Shown here: piece after piece, positions 55,557-63,982 of the stretch | How the letters are laid out: each line of letters starts with the position of its first letter | How positions within the stretch are numbered: position 1 is the first letter of the stretch | Assembly (NCBI RefSeq): GCF_945957525.1 | Contig: NZ_CAMFLA010000004.1 | Location: 124,001-188,000, forward strand | Reading direction: 5' to 3' | From: an uncultured Aquitalea sp. | GTDB taxonomy: Bacteria; Pseudomonadota; Gammaproteobacteria; Burkholderiales; Chromobacteriaceae | DNA length: 64,000 nucleotides | Notes under the pieces: generated by a model | Database searches by the model: none | Seen by the model: the letters and a program-made list of their open reading frames with translations, nothing else | Told to the model about the DNA's origin: nothing | Translations under genes and position numbers: made by a program

Positions 55557-57077
55557 TCATCTGGCGGACTCTGTCGCCAACTCACCCTGCTGGCGATCTA
55601 GCGACAGGCGCTGGTGATATTCGCGGTAATCGATATCCTCCAGCTTCACCATGCGCGTGCCGTGCTTCATTTTGTAGCTCAGCCACAGCACGACAAAGAG
55701 CGGGATACCCAGATAGGTAGCCACCACGCCATTCCAGTCCACCTTGGCGGCGGTGAAGGCGGCGTAGTTTTGCCCCAGCATGATCAGCAAGCACAATACA
55801 AACGCAAACATCGGGCCCAGCGGGAACCAGCGCGCGCGGTAAGGCAGATCGTCCAGGCTGTAGCCCTGCTTCACGTAGCCGCGACGGAAACGGTAATGGC
55901 TGATCGCCACCCCCAGCCAGGCGATGAAGCCGGTCATGCCCGAGGAATTGAGCAGCCACATGTAGACGGCGTCGCTCTTGAACAAGGAGGTCAGGAAGCA
56001 CAGACAGGCCACCACCGTGGTGGCGTACAAGGCGTTGCGCGGCACCCCGTTGGCGCTGACGCGCCCAAACAGTCTGGGCGCCATGCCGTTGTGGGCCATG
56101 GCGTACAGCATGCGGGTGGAAGCGTACATGCCGGAGTTGCCAGCGGAGAGGATGGCGGACAGGATCACGGCGTTCATCACGCTGGCGGCCGCGGCAAGGC
56201 CGGCGCGGGTGAATACCAAGGTGAACGGGCTGGCGCCGACGTCCTTCATGTCGTTCTTCAGCAGCGAAGGATCATTGTGCGGCAGGATCAGGCCGATGAT
56301 CAGGATGGACAGCATGTAGAACATCAGAATGCGCCAGAAAATCTGCCGCACGGCGCGCGGAATGGTGCGCCCGGGGTTGGCCGACTCGCCGGCGGCGACG
56401 CCGATCAACTCGGTGCCCTGGAAGGAGAAGCCCACCACCATGGCCACGCCGACAAAAGCTGCCAGCCCGCCGACAAAAGCGCCATCGCCTTGGGTCATCA
56501 CTTGCAAACCAGGCGCCAGACGGTGCGGATCTGGCTCGGTCATGATGCCGAAGATCATCAGGAAACCAATGACAATGAAGGCAAGGATGGTGCCCACTTT
56601 CAGCATGGAACACCAGAATTCCGCTTCGCCGAACCCCTTCACCGAGAAGTAGTTCAACACGAAGATCACCGCCAGAAAGCCCCCGCTCCACACCACGCCG
56701 GGTATGTCGGGAAACCAGTAATGCATGATGATGGCGGCCGCGGCCAACTCCACCGCCACGGTAATAGCCCAGTTGTACCAGTAGTTCCAGCCTTGGGCGA
56801 AGCCGAAGGCCGGGTCCACGAAACGGGAGCCGTAAACCTGAAAAGAGCCGGATACCGGCATGAAGGCCGCCATTTCCCCGAGGCTGGTCATGAGGAAGTA
56901 CACCATCACGCCCACCAGCGCATACGCCAGCAAGGCCCCGCCCGCACCTGCGCCGGAAATGGTAGCGCCGGACGCCAGAAACAGCCCGGTGCCGATGGAA
57001 CCGCCAATGGCGATCATGGATAAGTGGCGAGCTTGCAGACTGCGACGCAGCCCTTGCTCTTCTTGATTGTTTTGCAT
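55557..57077 (-). CDS. lysP: Amino acid permease, lysine-specific LysP-like
   Basis: This 506-residue APC permease has twelve membrane segments. It begins LRRSLQARHLSMIAIGGSIGTGLFLASGATISGAG, the AAT-family TM1 with the unwound G-S-G-G-type site. The LysP-like stretch VGFSFQGTELIGVAAGESANPGRTIPRAVRQIFWRILMFY follows. E. coli LysP is 489 residues and closely similar in pattern. ATG 57077 is chosen over a TTG four codons upstream. Lysine import with protons is the expected role. Confidence 0.86.
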   Translation of the reverse strand: MQNNQEEQGLRRSLQARHLSMIAIGGSIGTGLFLASGATISGAGAGGALLAYALVGVMVYFLMTSLGEMAAFMPVSGSFQVYGSRFVDPAFGFAQGWNYWYNWAITVAVELAAAAIIMHYWFPDIPGVVWSGGFLAVIFVLNYFSVKGFGEAEFWCSMLKVGTILAFIVIGFLMIFGIMTEPDPHRLAPGLQVMTQGDGAFVGGLAAFVGVAMVVGFSFQGTELIGVAAGESANPGRTIPRAVRQIFWRILMFYMLSILIIGLILPHNDPSLLKNDMKDVGASPFTLVFTRAGLAAAASVMNAVILSAILSAGNSGMYASTRMLYAMAHNGMAPRLFGRVSANGVPRNALYATTVVACLCFLTSLFKSDAVYMWLLNSSGMTGFIAWLGVAISHYRFRRGYVKQGYSLDDLPYRARWFPLGPMFAFVLCLLIMLGQNYAAFTAAKVDWNGVVATYLGIPLFVVLWLSYKMKHGTRMVKLEDIDYREYHQRLSLDRQQGELATESAR

Positions 57078-57341
57078 AGTCCGTCCCAACTCTTTGTGTC
57101 TAATGGGGGAGTCGCTTGCTGGCCTGGCGGGTTTCTATATTACGCCCTGCTTATAAAGCCAGAAAGGTTCAAACCAGACACAATGACAGTTCACAACAGA
57201 ATAATCCAGCCTGATTTTGTGTAATTTTGTAATCTTCCGAACATTCGCAATCCAACAATGACGAATGGCAACCCGGCTCGGCCCGCCTTGCCGCGCATCA
57301 CCGGCCACATGCCGTCGGCCTGAGCCCCCGTCCCTCACCGC

Positions 57342-57758
57342 TCAGCCGCGTTTGGCGGCGGCTTGCTGCAAGCCGCGCAGGGCCGCCATGGCGTCTTGCG
57401 CACGCGCCAGCGGCACGAATATATGGTCGTGATGGTAGGCGGCCGCCACATTGGCGCTGATGCCACACCTGGTCAGTTCCGCAGCCATCGCCGCCGTCAG
57501 CCCCACCGCCTCAAGGCTGGAATGCACGCTGATGGTGATGCAGGCAAACGGCGGCGACGCCGCCAGACCATGCGCGCGGGCCGCGCTCTCCGTCAGCACT
57601 ACGGTCAACCCCTCTTCTTCGGCAAACGTCATCAAGGGAGTGAATTGCGCCGCCTCGGCCAAGCCGGCGCCGGGTAAACAGCAAAACACATAAGGTTGTT
57701 CCCGCAGCGCGGGCGAGAGGCTGGCCAACAGTTGCTCCAGATCGGTGATTCCGCTCAT
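57342..57758 (-). CDS. ACT-domain-containing protein
   Basis: This 138-residue protein appears to hold two ACT-like halves. The first is around QPYVFCCLPGAGLAEAAQFTPLMTFAEEEGLTVVLTE. The second is CITISVHSSLEAVGLTAAMAAELTRCGISANVAAAYHHDHIFVP. The latter matches small ACT_7-type proteins that sense amino acids. AGGAGA precedes ATG 57758. The gene is divergent from the isoaspartyl peptidase gene; regulation of or by amino acids is a guess from the domain. Confidence 0.82.
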   Translation of the reverse strand: MSGITDLEQLLASLSPALREQPYVFCCLPGAGLAEAAQFTPLMTFAEEEGLTVVLTESAARAHGLAASPPFACITISVHSSLEAVGLTAAMAAELTRCGISANVAAAYHHDHIFVPLARAQDAMAALRGLQQAAAKRG

Positions 57759-57935
57759 GATGCTCTCCTGAATGAATACGTTTGGTTGAACAGTCTGGAT
57801 CAGACAAGAAGAAGGCCATGCTGAACCCATCGCCACCATCAATCAAACTGATTATTTTCATAAGTCATTAGTGAAATTGATATCTCACGCAAGCAGCGGT
57901 GCCATGACCGCCCGCTCATCAACAGGAAAACCGAC

Positions 57936-58862
57936 ATGAACATCGCCCTTGCCATTCACGGCGGCGCAGGCACCCTGCGCCGGCAAGACATGAGCGCCGA
58001 ACAGGAACAAGCCTACCTGGCCGGCCTGAACGCGGCGCTGGATGCGGGACTGACCATTCTGCAAAAAGGCGGCAAAGCGCTGGATGCCGTCAGCGCCGCC
58101 GTCTGCTCACTGGAAGACAATCCTCTCTTCAACGCCGGCAAGGGTGCCGTATTTACGCTGGGCGGCCGCATCGAAATGGAGGCTGCAGTCATGGACGGAG
58201 CGACGCAGGCCTGCGGCAGCGTCACCGGCGTCACCTCCGCCCGCAACCCGGTGTTGCTGGCCCGCGCGGTGATGGAGCACACCCCGCACGTGACCTTGGG
58301 ATTCGACGCGGCGGACCGCTTCGCTCACGAGCGCGGCCTGCCCTGCGCAACGCCGGATTACTTCTTTACCGAACGCCGCTGGCAAGCCTTGCAGGAAGAA
58401 AAGCAGAGGTTGGCCGAAGGCGGCAAGGAAGAGGACGCGCCGGAAGACCGCAAGCACGGCACCGTGGGTGCCGTAGCGCTGGACAGCCAGGGTCGGTTGG
58501 CGGCGGCCACCTCCACCGGAGGGCGAACCGCAAAAATGGATGGCCGTGTGGGCGACACACCAGTATTCGGCGCCGGTACCTGGGCCGACGCGCATTGCGC
58601 GGTGTCCGGCACCGGACATGGCGAATACTTCGTGCGCATCGCCGCCGCGCATGATATCTCCGCCCGTCTCCGCTACGCAGGACAGGACATCGCCACCGCC
58701 GCGGAGGCGGTGGTCAACGGCAGCCTGAGAGCGCAGGGAGGCACTGGCGGCGTGGTTGCCGTGGACCATCAAGGCCGCGTCGCCATGCCGTTTAATTGCG
58801 AAGGCATGTACCGCGCCATGGTGGATGGCGCGGGTCGCCGCGAGGTCGCCATCTACCGCTGA
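57936..58862 (+). CDS. iaaA: Isoaspartyl peptidase / plant-type L-asparaginase
   Basis: This 308-residue Ntn-hydrolase precursor cleaves itself before T176 in DRKHGTVGAVALD to expose the catalytic threonine. The N-terminus LAIHGGAGTLRR and the C-terminal GTGHGEYFVRIAAAHDISA and GGTGGVVAVD are family hallmarks. Products are alpha and beta chains that hydrolyse isoaspartyl dipeptides and asparagine. It stands alone, followed by an 8-bp hairpin (58872-58894) without a T-run. Confidence 0.95.
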   Translation: MNIALAIHGGAGTLRRQDMSAEQEQAYLAGLNAALDAGLTILQKGGKALDAVSAAVCSLEDNPLFNAGKGAVFTLGGRIEMEAAVMDGATQACGSVTGVTSARNPVLLARAVMEHTPHVTLGFDAADRFAHERGLPCATPDYFFTERRWQALQEEKQRLAEGGKEEDAPEDRKHGTVGAVALDSQGRLAAATSTGGRTAKMDGRVGDTPVFGAGTWADAHCAVSGTGHGEYFVRIAAAHDISARLRYAGQDIATAAEAVVNGSLRAQGGTGGVVAVDHQGRVAMPFNCEGMYRAMVDGAGRREVAIYR

Positions 58863-58893
58863 AACGGGCTTGCGAAAGGTCATATGCCTTTCG

Positions 58894-58922
58894 CAGACAA
58901 ATCAGCCATTTAGCGGTATAAT
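58894..58922 (+). promoter_or_regulatory. Strong promoter of infA
   Basis: A consensus TATAAT (58917-58922) lies 17 bases after CAGACA (58894-58899). Transcription from about 58929 would give a leader of about 180 bases before infA. Confidence 0.7.
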
Positions 58923-58928
58923 GCGCGC

Positions 58929-59109
58929 CATCCTTCCGGACTACCCTTTATGGGTGGCGTCCAACCGCCTTGTCTCGGCTATGACGTCTGTCGCGTCTCC
59001 TGCCCTGCCTGGTTACCGAATCGAAGAGAATTCCGGCAATGGCCCGACGGCGTTCGCTTAGCGAACGTCCAGTCGCCTATTGCCGCACAGTCATACAGAA
59101 AGGAAAGCC
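58929..59109 (+). promoter_or_regulatory. Long structured 5' leader of infA
   Basis: The leader contains a hairpin from CGCCA (58926-58930) to TGGCG (58954-58958), and a second with GTTCGC/GCGAAC around 59053-59067, some 45 bases before the start. A 46-codon ORF within it has no ribosome site. The Shine-Dalgarno AGAAAGGA lies just before the ATG at 59110. A control function is inferred only from length and structure. Confidence 0.4.
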
Positions 59110-59373
59110 ATGTCTAAAGAAGACATGATCGAACTGCAAGGTGTTGTTATCGAAATGCTGCCGGAATCGCGCTACCGCGTGCGTCTGGACAACAATGTTG
59201 AAATCCTGGCCTACGGCTCCGGCAAGATGAAGATGCACCGCATCCGCGTACTGGTGGGCGACCGCGTTACCGTGGAAATGTCCCCGTACGACCTGACCAA
59301 GGGCCGCATCAACTTCCGTCACCCGACCGCTCCGGCCGGCGGCGTGCCCCACACCGGCGGCAAGCGTCGCTGA
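59110..59373 (+). CDS. infA: Translation initiation factor IF-1, second-copy type
   Basis: This 87-residue OB-fold protein begins [24 protein letters not shown] and shows the rRNA-contacting [23 protein letters not shown]. Standard IF-1 is 72 residues. This one carries an extra C-terminal tail ([14 protein letters not shown]) and stands away from the ribosomal-protein operons. Many betaproteobacteria have such a second infA. It has its own promoter and a long leader. Confidence 0.93.
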   Translation: MSKEDMIELQGVVIEMLPESRYRVRLDNNVEILAYGSGKMKMHRIRVLVGDRVTVEMSPYDLTKGRINFRHPTAPAGGVPHTGGKRR

Positions 59374-59671
59374 TTCGGCGACAGGCCGCAGCGGCCTGCC
59401 GCTCTTGCGCCGGCGATGCGATGCCGCAGCCCCATTCGGGCATGCCGTCGCCTCCCGGCCCGCCGGCTGTTGCGAAAAGCAGCCACCTTTCCTCTCCTGC
59501 ACGGCCCCAACCCTGTAAGCGCTTCATCTTGCAAGACTGCTTAAAACTGCGCAGTCAACCACCCCTGCTCCGAAACATCTGCTAATAAGTAGGGAAAAGC
59601 ACGCAGACAATGCTGGAATCGACTCATGCCATGTGCTTAGATAAAAGTCGATCTTGCCTTGCGAGTCCGCC

Positions 59672-60868
59672 ATGCCTCCCACGCCAAGCCGCCAGATACT
59701 GCTGGCCGAAGACAGCAGCAGCCAGCGCGCCTACCTCAAGGAGCTGTGCCTGTCCCTGCCGGACGTCGTCGTGCATGAAGCCGCCGACGGCAGCTGGGCC
59801 TTGCAATTAAGCCGCAAATTGCCGCAACTGGATCTGGTGATCACCGACCTGAGCATGCCCGGCATGGATGGTATCGAGCTGGTTGAACGCTTGTCGCGCC
59901 AGGCCAGACTCCCTTCGCTGCTGCTGATCAGCGGCCATGCGCCGGAACTGCTGAGCAACTGCATGCGGGCCGCCAAGGAGCTGGGCTTTACCGGCATCGG
60001 CTACCTGGCCAAACCCTTCAGCGACGATGCTTTTCTGGCGGAATTAGGCCGGCTGCTCGCCACCATCAGCCCTGCCGAGCAGGTGGAATACGGCATGCCG
60101 CTGATTGATATCATTACCGGCCTTGCCCACAACCAGTTCTGCGCCTTCTATCAGCCCATTTACGACCTGGGCACCGGCAAGGCAGTACAAATCGAGGCGC
60201 TGGCCCGCTGGCGCCATCCCAACAAGGGCATTCTCACGCCCGGCCACTTCATCAGCATGCTGGAGCATGAAGGCTTCATCCAACTGCTGACCAACCGCAT
60301 CGTGCAAACCGGGCTGGATCTGCTTATCCGCAACCCTGCCGCGCGCGATTTGCGCCTGTCCATCAACTTGTCGCGCAGCCTGCTGGACGACCGGGAATGC
60401 CTGGATTGGCTGGTGAATCAGGTAGAGGCGCGCGGGCTGGAGTTCAACCGCGTGGTGCTGGAAATCACCGAAACCATGGCCTTTGCCGATTTCGGCCATA
60501 CGCTGGCCACGCTGCTGCGACTGCGCATGCGCGGTTTCGAATTGTCGCTGGATGATTTCGGCACCGGCCACACCACCCTGGAACACGTGAAGAATCTGCC
60601 GTTGACAGAACTGAAATTTGACCGGGTGCTGATCAAGGATATTCATCAGGACACGCGCAGCCAGAGCATCATCGCCGGCATGGCGCGCATTGCGCGCGAG
60701 CTGAATCTGCGCATGGTGGCGGAAGGCATAGACGACGAGAACGACCTGGACTACCTCTGTCAGCACCATCCGGATATCGAACTGCAGGGTTTCCTGCTGT
60801 GCAAACCGGTGCCCGCGGAAGAGCTGCACAAACACCTCTACCCCTGCTGCCAGCAACGCAGCGCCTGA
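59672..60868 (+). CDS. Response regulator with EAL phosphodiesterase domain
   Basis: This 398-residue protein has a receiver domain (about residues 8-128; phosphoacceptor D59 in DLVITDLSMPGMDG, conserved lysine in GYLAKPF). An EAL domain follows from about residue 145. The EAL motif (QIEALARW, about 175-177), ISETM-like EITETMA and DDFGTGHTTLEHVKNLPLTELKFD are intact, so c-di-GMP hydrolysis is likely. No sensor kinase is adjacent. The 298-base spacer upstream holds an inverted repeat CAGGCC/GGCCTG just past infA and little else. Confidence 0.92.
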   Translation: MPPTPSRQILLAEDSSSQRAYLKELCLSLPDVVVHEAADGSWALQLSRKLPQLDLVITDLSMPGMDGIELVERLSRQARLPSLLLISGHAPELLSNCMRAAKELGFTGIGYLAKPFSDDAFLAELGRLLATISPAEQVEYGMPLIDIITGLAHNQFCAFYQPIYDLGTGKAVQIEALARWRHPNKGILTPGHFISMLEHEGFIQLLTNRIVQTGLDLLIRNPAARDLRLSINLSRSLLDDRECLDWLVNQVEARGLEFNRVVLEITETMAFADFGHTLATLLRLRMRGFELSLDDFGTGHTTLEHVKNLPLTELKFDRVLIKDIHQDTRSQSIIAGMARIARELNLRMVAEGIDDENDLDYLCQHHPDIELQGFLLCKPVPAEELHKHLYPCCQQRSA

Positions 60869-60889
60869 GCGCTGGCGCTGCGACAGGGC

Positions 60890-61294
60890 TCAGAAATCCA
60901 CTTTGCCGCGCAGCGATTTCACATCGGCGCGCTGCTTCTTGCCTTCCAGACGCCGCAAACGCGAGGCCCGTGTGGGCTTGGTGGCCACGCGGGCGGGCTG
61001 CACCACCGCCGCTGCGTCCACAATACGCTGCAGTCGCTCCAGCGCGTCCTGCCGGTTCATGTCCTGAGTGCGGTGTTGCTGCGCCTTGAGAATGATCACG
61101 CCATCCTTGCTCAGGCGATGATCCGCCATGCTGAGCAAGCGCTGCTTGATCCACTCCGGCAAGGACGACGCCCGCACGTCAAAACGCAGATGGATGGCGC
61201 TGGATACCTTGTTAACGTTTTGCCCGCCCGCGCCCTGCGCCCGCATGGCGCTCAGCTCCACCTCGGCCGGGTCAAGCTGGTAACGCCCGCTCAT
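60890..61294 (-). CDS. arfB: Alternative ribosome-rescue factor ArfB (peptidyl-tRNA hydrolase)
   Basis: This 134-residue release-factor-like protein has the catalytic GGQ in MRAQGAGGQNVNKVSSAI and a basic C-terminal tail (RASRLRRLEGKKQRADVKSLRGK) that enters the empty mRNA channel. It frees ribosomes stalled without a stop codon. The ATG at 61294 overlaps the stop of the isochorismatase-family gene (ATGA), so the two are translated together. Confidence 0.95.
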   Translation of the reverse strand: MSGRYQLDPAEVELSAMRAQGAGGQNVNKVSSAIHLRFDVRASSLPEWIKQRLLSMADHRLSKDGVIILKAQQHRTQDMNRQDALERLQRIVDAAAVVQPARVATKPTRASRLRRLEGKKQRADVKSLRGKVDF

Positions 61295-61875
61295 GAGGCT
61301 GTCGCTTGCAGGGCGGCAATCACCGCCGCTGTCTCGCGCACCCGGCCAATGCGCGGAAAGATGTGCTTGACGGAGAAGGCGTGGCACTCGGCCAGCGGGC
61401 AGCTCATCGCGTCTTCGGCCAACACCAGTTCATAGCCATGCTCCCAGGCGCTGCGCGCGGTGGAATCCACGCCCACATGGGTGGAGATGCCGCCCAGCAC
61501 CAGCGTGCGAATGCCGCGCCGGCGCAGTTGCAGATCCAGCTCGGTGCCGTAAAAGGCGCTCCATTGTCGCTTCAGGATGAAAAGATCGCGCGAGGTGTCG
61601 CCCAACTCGGCCGGCTGAGTCAACCAGTTGCCGGGCAACGGCGTGGCCGGGGTCGGCGCGTCCACCGGCGGCATCAGGCGGTCGCCGTCGTCGGGAGACC
61701 AGCCCACTCTCACCTGCACCACCAGCGCGCCCGCCTGGCGGAAGGCCTTCGCCAACCGTCCGGCCTTGTCCAGCACCGCCGCGCTGTCATAGGGCTCGCG
61801 CGCGAAACCGAGAATGCCTTGCTGCAGATCGATCAGCAGCAGCGCCGTCGTCCGGGGATCGAGTCTGTCCGCCAT
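61291..61875 (-). CDS. Isochorismatase-family hydrolase lacking the usual cysteine
   Basis: This 194-residue alpha/beta protein has the family aspartate in TALLLIDLQQGIL and the lysine in LFILKRQWSAFYG. At the position of the nucleophilic cysteine (…xCV… in nicotinamidase-like members) it has glycine: GGISTHVGVDSTARSAW. EntB-type isochorismatases also lack that cysteine, so the enzyme may act on an ether/vinyl substrate or be non-catalytic. ATG 61875 follows GGGAGA. It overlaps arfB. Confidence 0.85.
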   Translation of the reverse strand: MADRLDPRTTALLLIDLQQGILGFAREPYDSAAVLDKAGRLAKAFRQAGALVVQVRVGWSPDDGDRLMPPVDAPTPATPLPGNWLTQPAELGDTSRDLFILKRQWSAFYGTELDLQLRRRGIRTLVLGGISTHVGVDSTARSAWEHGYELVLAEDAMSCPLAECHAFSVKHIFPRIGRVRETAAVIAALQATAS

Positions 61876-61927
61876 CAAGCTTCTCCCGTAAAAGATCAAA
61901 GGCGCATCTTAACACCGCGCCACCATG

Positions 61928-61959
61928 AAAAACGGCCATGTCTCGAAAGACACGGCCGT
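61928..61959 (-). terminator. Terminator of the nitronate-monooxygenase-like gene
   Basis: A 12-bp stem ACGGCCATGTCT (61932-61943) / AGACACGGCCGT (61948-61959), with one weak pair and a CGAA loop, is followed on the minus strand by TTTT. It lies about 110 bases past the stop, and that spacer holds the 14-mer also found at 16874-16887. Confidence 0.88.
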
Positions 61960-62066
61960 GGAGGAATGCTGCGAGGCGCGCCTGGAGCCGCCAACAGAAC
62001 CTCGCCGAGAGCCTGACCAAGCGGCGCCGAGGCGGGCAAGGCAGGGCCGGGAGTTGTCAGCCGGCA

Positions 62067-63311
62067 TTATTCCGGCAGCGCTACCTTGCCGTCCTTGCTG
62101 AACTGGTAATCGTGGAACACATGCTCGGCACTGAGGATGCGATAGCTGCCATCTTCATTACGGCGGGTGGTGTCCTTCAGGCGGTAGGTGTAGTGGCCGC
62201 AAGTCCAGCAGTCGAAATTGCGCATGTGCGTGCACAGACAGGTCTTGTCCCACACTTTGATGCGGCGCTCGCCCGGGTGGGCGGCCACTTCGCGGTTGTA
62301 AGCCTGGATGTAGGCGCAGCTGCCGTTGGCGTCCAGCAGGTAGCCGTAGGCTTCGCAGTTGGGGCGAATGCCATCGCCAATGGCCGGGCAGGACTTGATC
62401 ATGCGCATCGGATAGCCGGTGGGCGACAGCTGGTTGACTTCGATATCGTCTTCGCTGGCCTTGAAGTATTCCTGCTGCACCTTCTCCGGCAAACCGCACT
62501 CGCTGGTGACGGTAAAGCGGGTGGCCACCTGCACGGCGGAGGCGCCGTTTTCCAGGAAGCCCACCGCGTCGGTGCCGGTGAAAATGCCACCAGCCGGAAT
62601 CAGCGGGATATCCAGCTTCTCAGCGATCATCCAGTCGCGGATTTCCGCGACGATGGTGGCCAGATCGTACTCGCGCCAGTCCATGCCGAAGCCGAGGTGG
62701 CCGCCGGCCAGCGGGCCTTCCACCACCACGTAATCGGGCAGGCGGTTGGTACGGGAGGACTTTTTCAGGAACAGTTGCAGCGCGCGCAGCGAGGACACGA
62801 TGATGCCGAGCTTGGCGTCGCGGAAGCGCGGGTGGTCTTCCATCAGCGCGAACGAACCCAAATGCAAGCCGGCCGCCAGCGTGATGCCGTCGATGCCGGC
62901 GTCCAGCGCCGCGTGCAGGCGAACGCGCAAGGTATCCTTGGGCGCGTTCATGGTGAGCTTCTCCATGCAGTTGATGAAGATCAGCCCGTCGCCGCGCTTG
63001 GCTTCCATGGCGCTGCCTACGTGCATCTTGGTGGCTTCCGCCAGCAGGCCGAGGTCGAACTTCACCACGGACTTGTCGGCGTTCTCCACGTTGAACTTGT
63101 ACTGCTTGAGCTTATCCTTGACGTACTTGGTGTTGAAGCGGCGATCGGTAACGGTCGGCACCATGGCGTCGGAAATATGACCGACGCCACCCAGACGGGC
63201 AGCCTCCAGCGACAGTGCCACGGTCGAGATATCGACCCCCATGCCGCCCACCATGATGGGCACCAGCTCGTGCTTGCCCAGGCGCAGGCGAAAATCGTCA
63301 ACACACTTCAT
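62067..63311 (-). CDS. Nitronate monooxygenase-like flavin enzyme with Cys-rich C-terminus
   Basis: This 414-residue FMN-dependent TIM-barrel protein has VPIMVGGMGVDIS at the start. PDYVVVEGPLAGGHLG and IPLIPAGGIFTGTDAVGFLENGASAVQVATRF are the NMO/2-nitropropane-dioxygenase FMN and phosphate sites. The last 90 residues carry seven cysteines (KSCPA, PNCEA, GSCAY, KTCLCTH, FDCWTCGH), which are not standard for NMO and look like a metal or Fe-S site. The ATG at 63311 was chosen. The substrate is unknown. Confidence 0.82.
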   Translation of the reverse strand: MKCVDDFRLRLGKHELVPIMVGGMGVDISTVALSLEAARLGGVGHISDAMVPTVTDRRFNTKYVKDKLKQYKFNVENADKSVVKFDLGLLAEATKMHVGSAMEAKRGDGLIFINCMEKLTMNAPKDTLRVRLHAALDAGIDGITLAAGLHLGSFALMEDHPRFRDAKLGIIVSSLRALQLFLKKSSRTNRLPDYVVVEGPLAGGHLGFGMDWREYDLATIVAEIRDWMIAEKLDIPLIPAGGIFTGTDAVGFLENGASAVQVATRFTVTSECGLPEKVQQEYFKASEDDIEVNQLSPTGYPMRMIKSCPAIGDGIRPNCEAYGYLLDANGSCAYIQAYNREVAAHPGERRIKVWDKTCLCTHMRNFDCWTCGHYTYRLKDTTRRNEDGSYRILSAEHVFHDYQFSKDGKVALPE

Positions 63312-63484
63312 TACAGGGACTCTCCTTATGCTGGGCGGCATTATCCCCGAGGCGGAGAACAAAATCCATTATTTTAGAGTTTTTGCTCGCAGCAGGTAAA
63401 AAGGCCGGCGGAGCAAGGCGGAGGGCTGAATGACGGGCAGTAGCGGCGGACATGTCTTGCCAGACTACGCCGACGCCGTGACAG

Positions 63485-63522
63485 AAAAAAGACAGCGCCC
63501 CACCCGCCCTCTCAAGGGCGCT
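63485..63522 (-). terminator. Terminator overlapping the end of the Lrp gene
   Basis: Stem AGCGCCC (63494-63500) pairs with GGGCGCT (63516-63522) around a Gly-rich loop and is followed on the minus strand by TTTTTT. The right arm lies inside the last codons of the regulator gene. Confidence 0.75.
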
Positions 63523-63982
63523 CCGGCAACGGCAGCCGGCGCTCGTCCTTGAGCGTCTTCATGACGATGTGCGAGCAGATATCGCGCATCCCCGGCACCT
63601 TGTTGAGCTTGTCCACAATAAAAGCGGAAAAAGCCGCCAGCGAACGGGTGCGCACCAGCAATACATAGTTGCAGGGCCCGGTCACCACCCAGGCGGCCGT
63701 CACTTCGGGAAACGCCGCCACCTGCGACTGGAAATCCTCATGCCAGTTGTCGCGGCTGCGATCGAGCGTCACCTGCACCACCGCCTCCAGTTCAAAGCCC
63801 AGCGCAGCGGCGTCCAGCTCCGCGCGATAGCCCTTGATCATGCCCGCCTCCTCCAGCGACCTCACCCGCCGCAGGCAAGCCGACGGCGACAAGGCAACCT
63901 TGTCGGCCAGATCCTGATTGCTCAGGCGCCCGTTCTCCTGCAAGGCGGACAGAATCCGCCAGTCGATCGCATCTAGCTGCAT
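63512..63982 (-). CDS. Lrp/AsnC-family transcriptional regulator
   Basis: This 156-residue protein has an N-terminal helix-turn-helix (LDAIDWRILSALQENGRLSNQDLADKVALSPSACLRRVRSLEEAG) and a C-terminal RAM/ACT-like effector domain (VTAAWVVTGPCNYVLLVRTRSLAAFSAFIVDKLNKVPG). It is divergent from whatever lies beyond the window edge; the adjacent flavin enzyme gene lies downstream behind a terminator, about 200 bases away. The ATG at 63982 was preferred to a TTG two codons upstream. The ligand is unknown. Confidence 0.92.
   Translation of the reverse strand: MQLDAIDWRILSALQENGRLSNQDLADKVALSPSACLRRVRSLEEAGMIKGYRAELDAAALGFELEAVVQVTLDRSRDNWHEDFQSQVAAFPEVTAAWVVTGPCNYVLLVRTRSLAAFSAFIVDKLNKVPGMRDICSHIVMKTLKDERRLPLPERP

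Noticed and set aside
58921..59061. 46-codon ORF in the infA leader
   Set aside because: It starts within the -10 box and has no Shine-Dalgarno, so it cannot be the translated part of that transcript.
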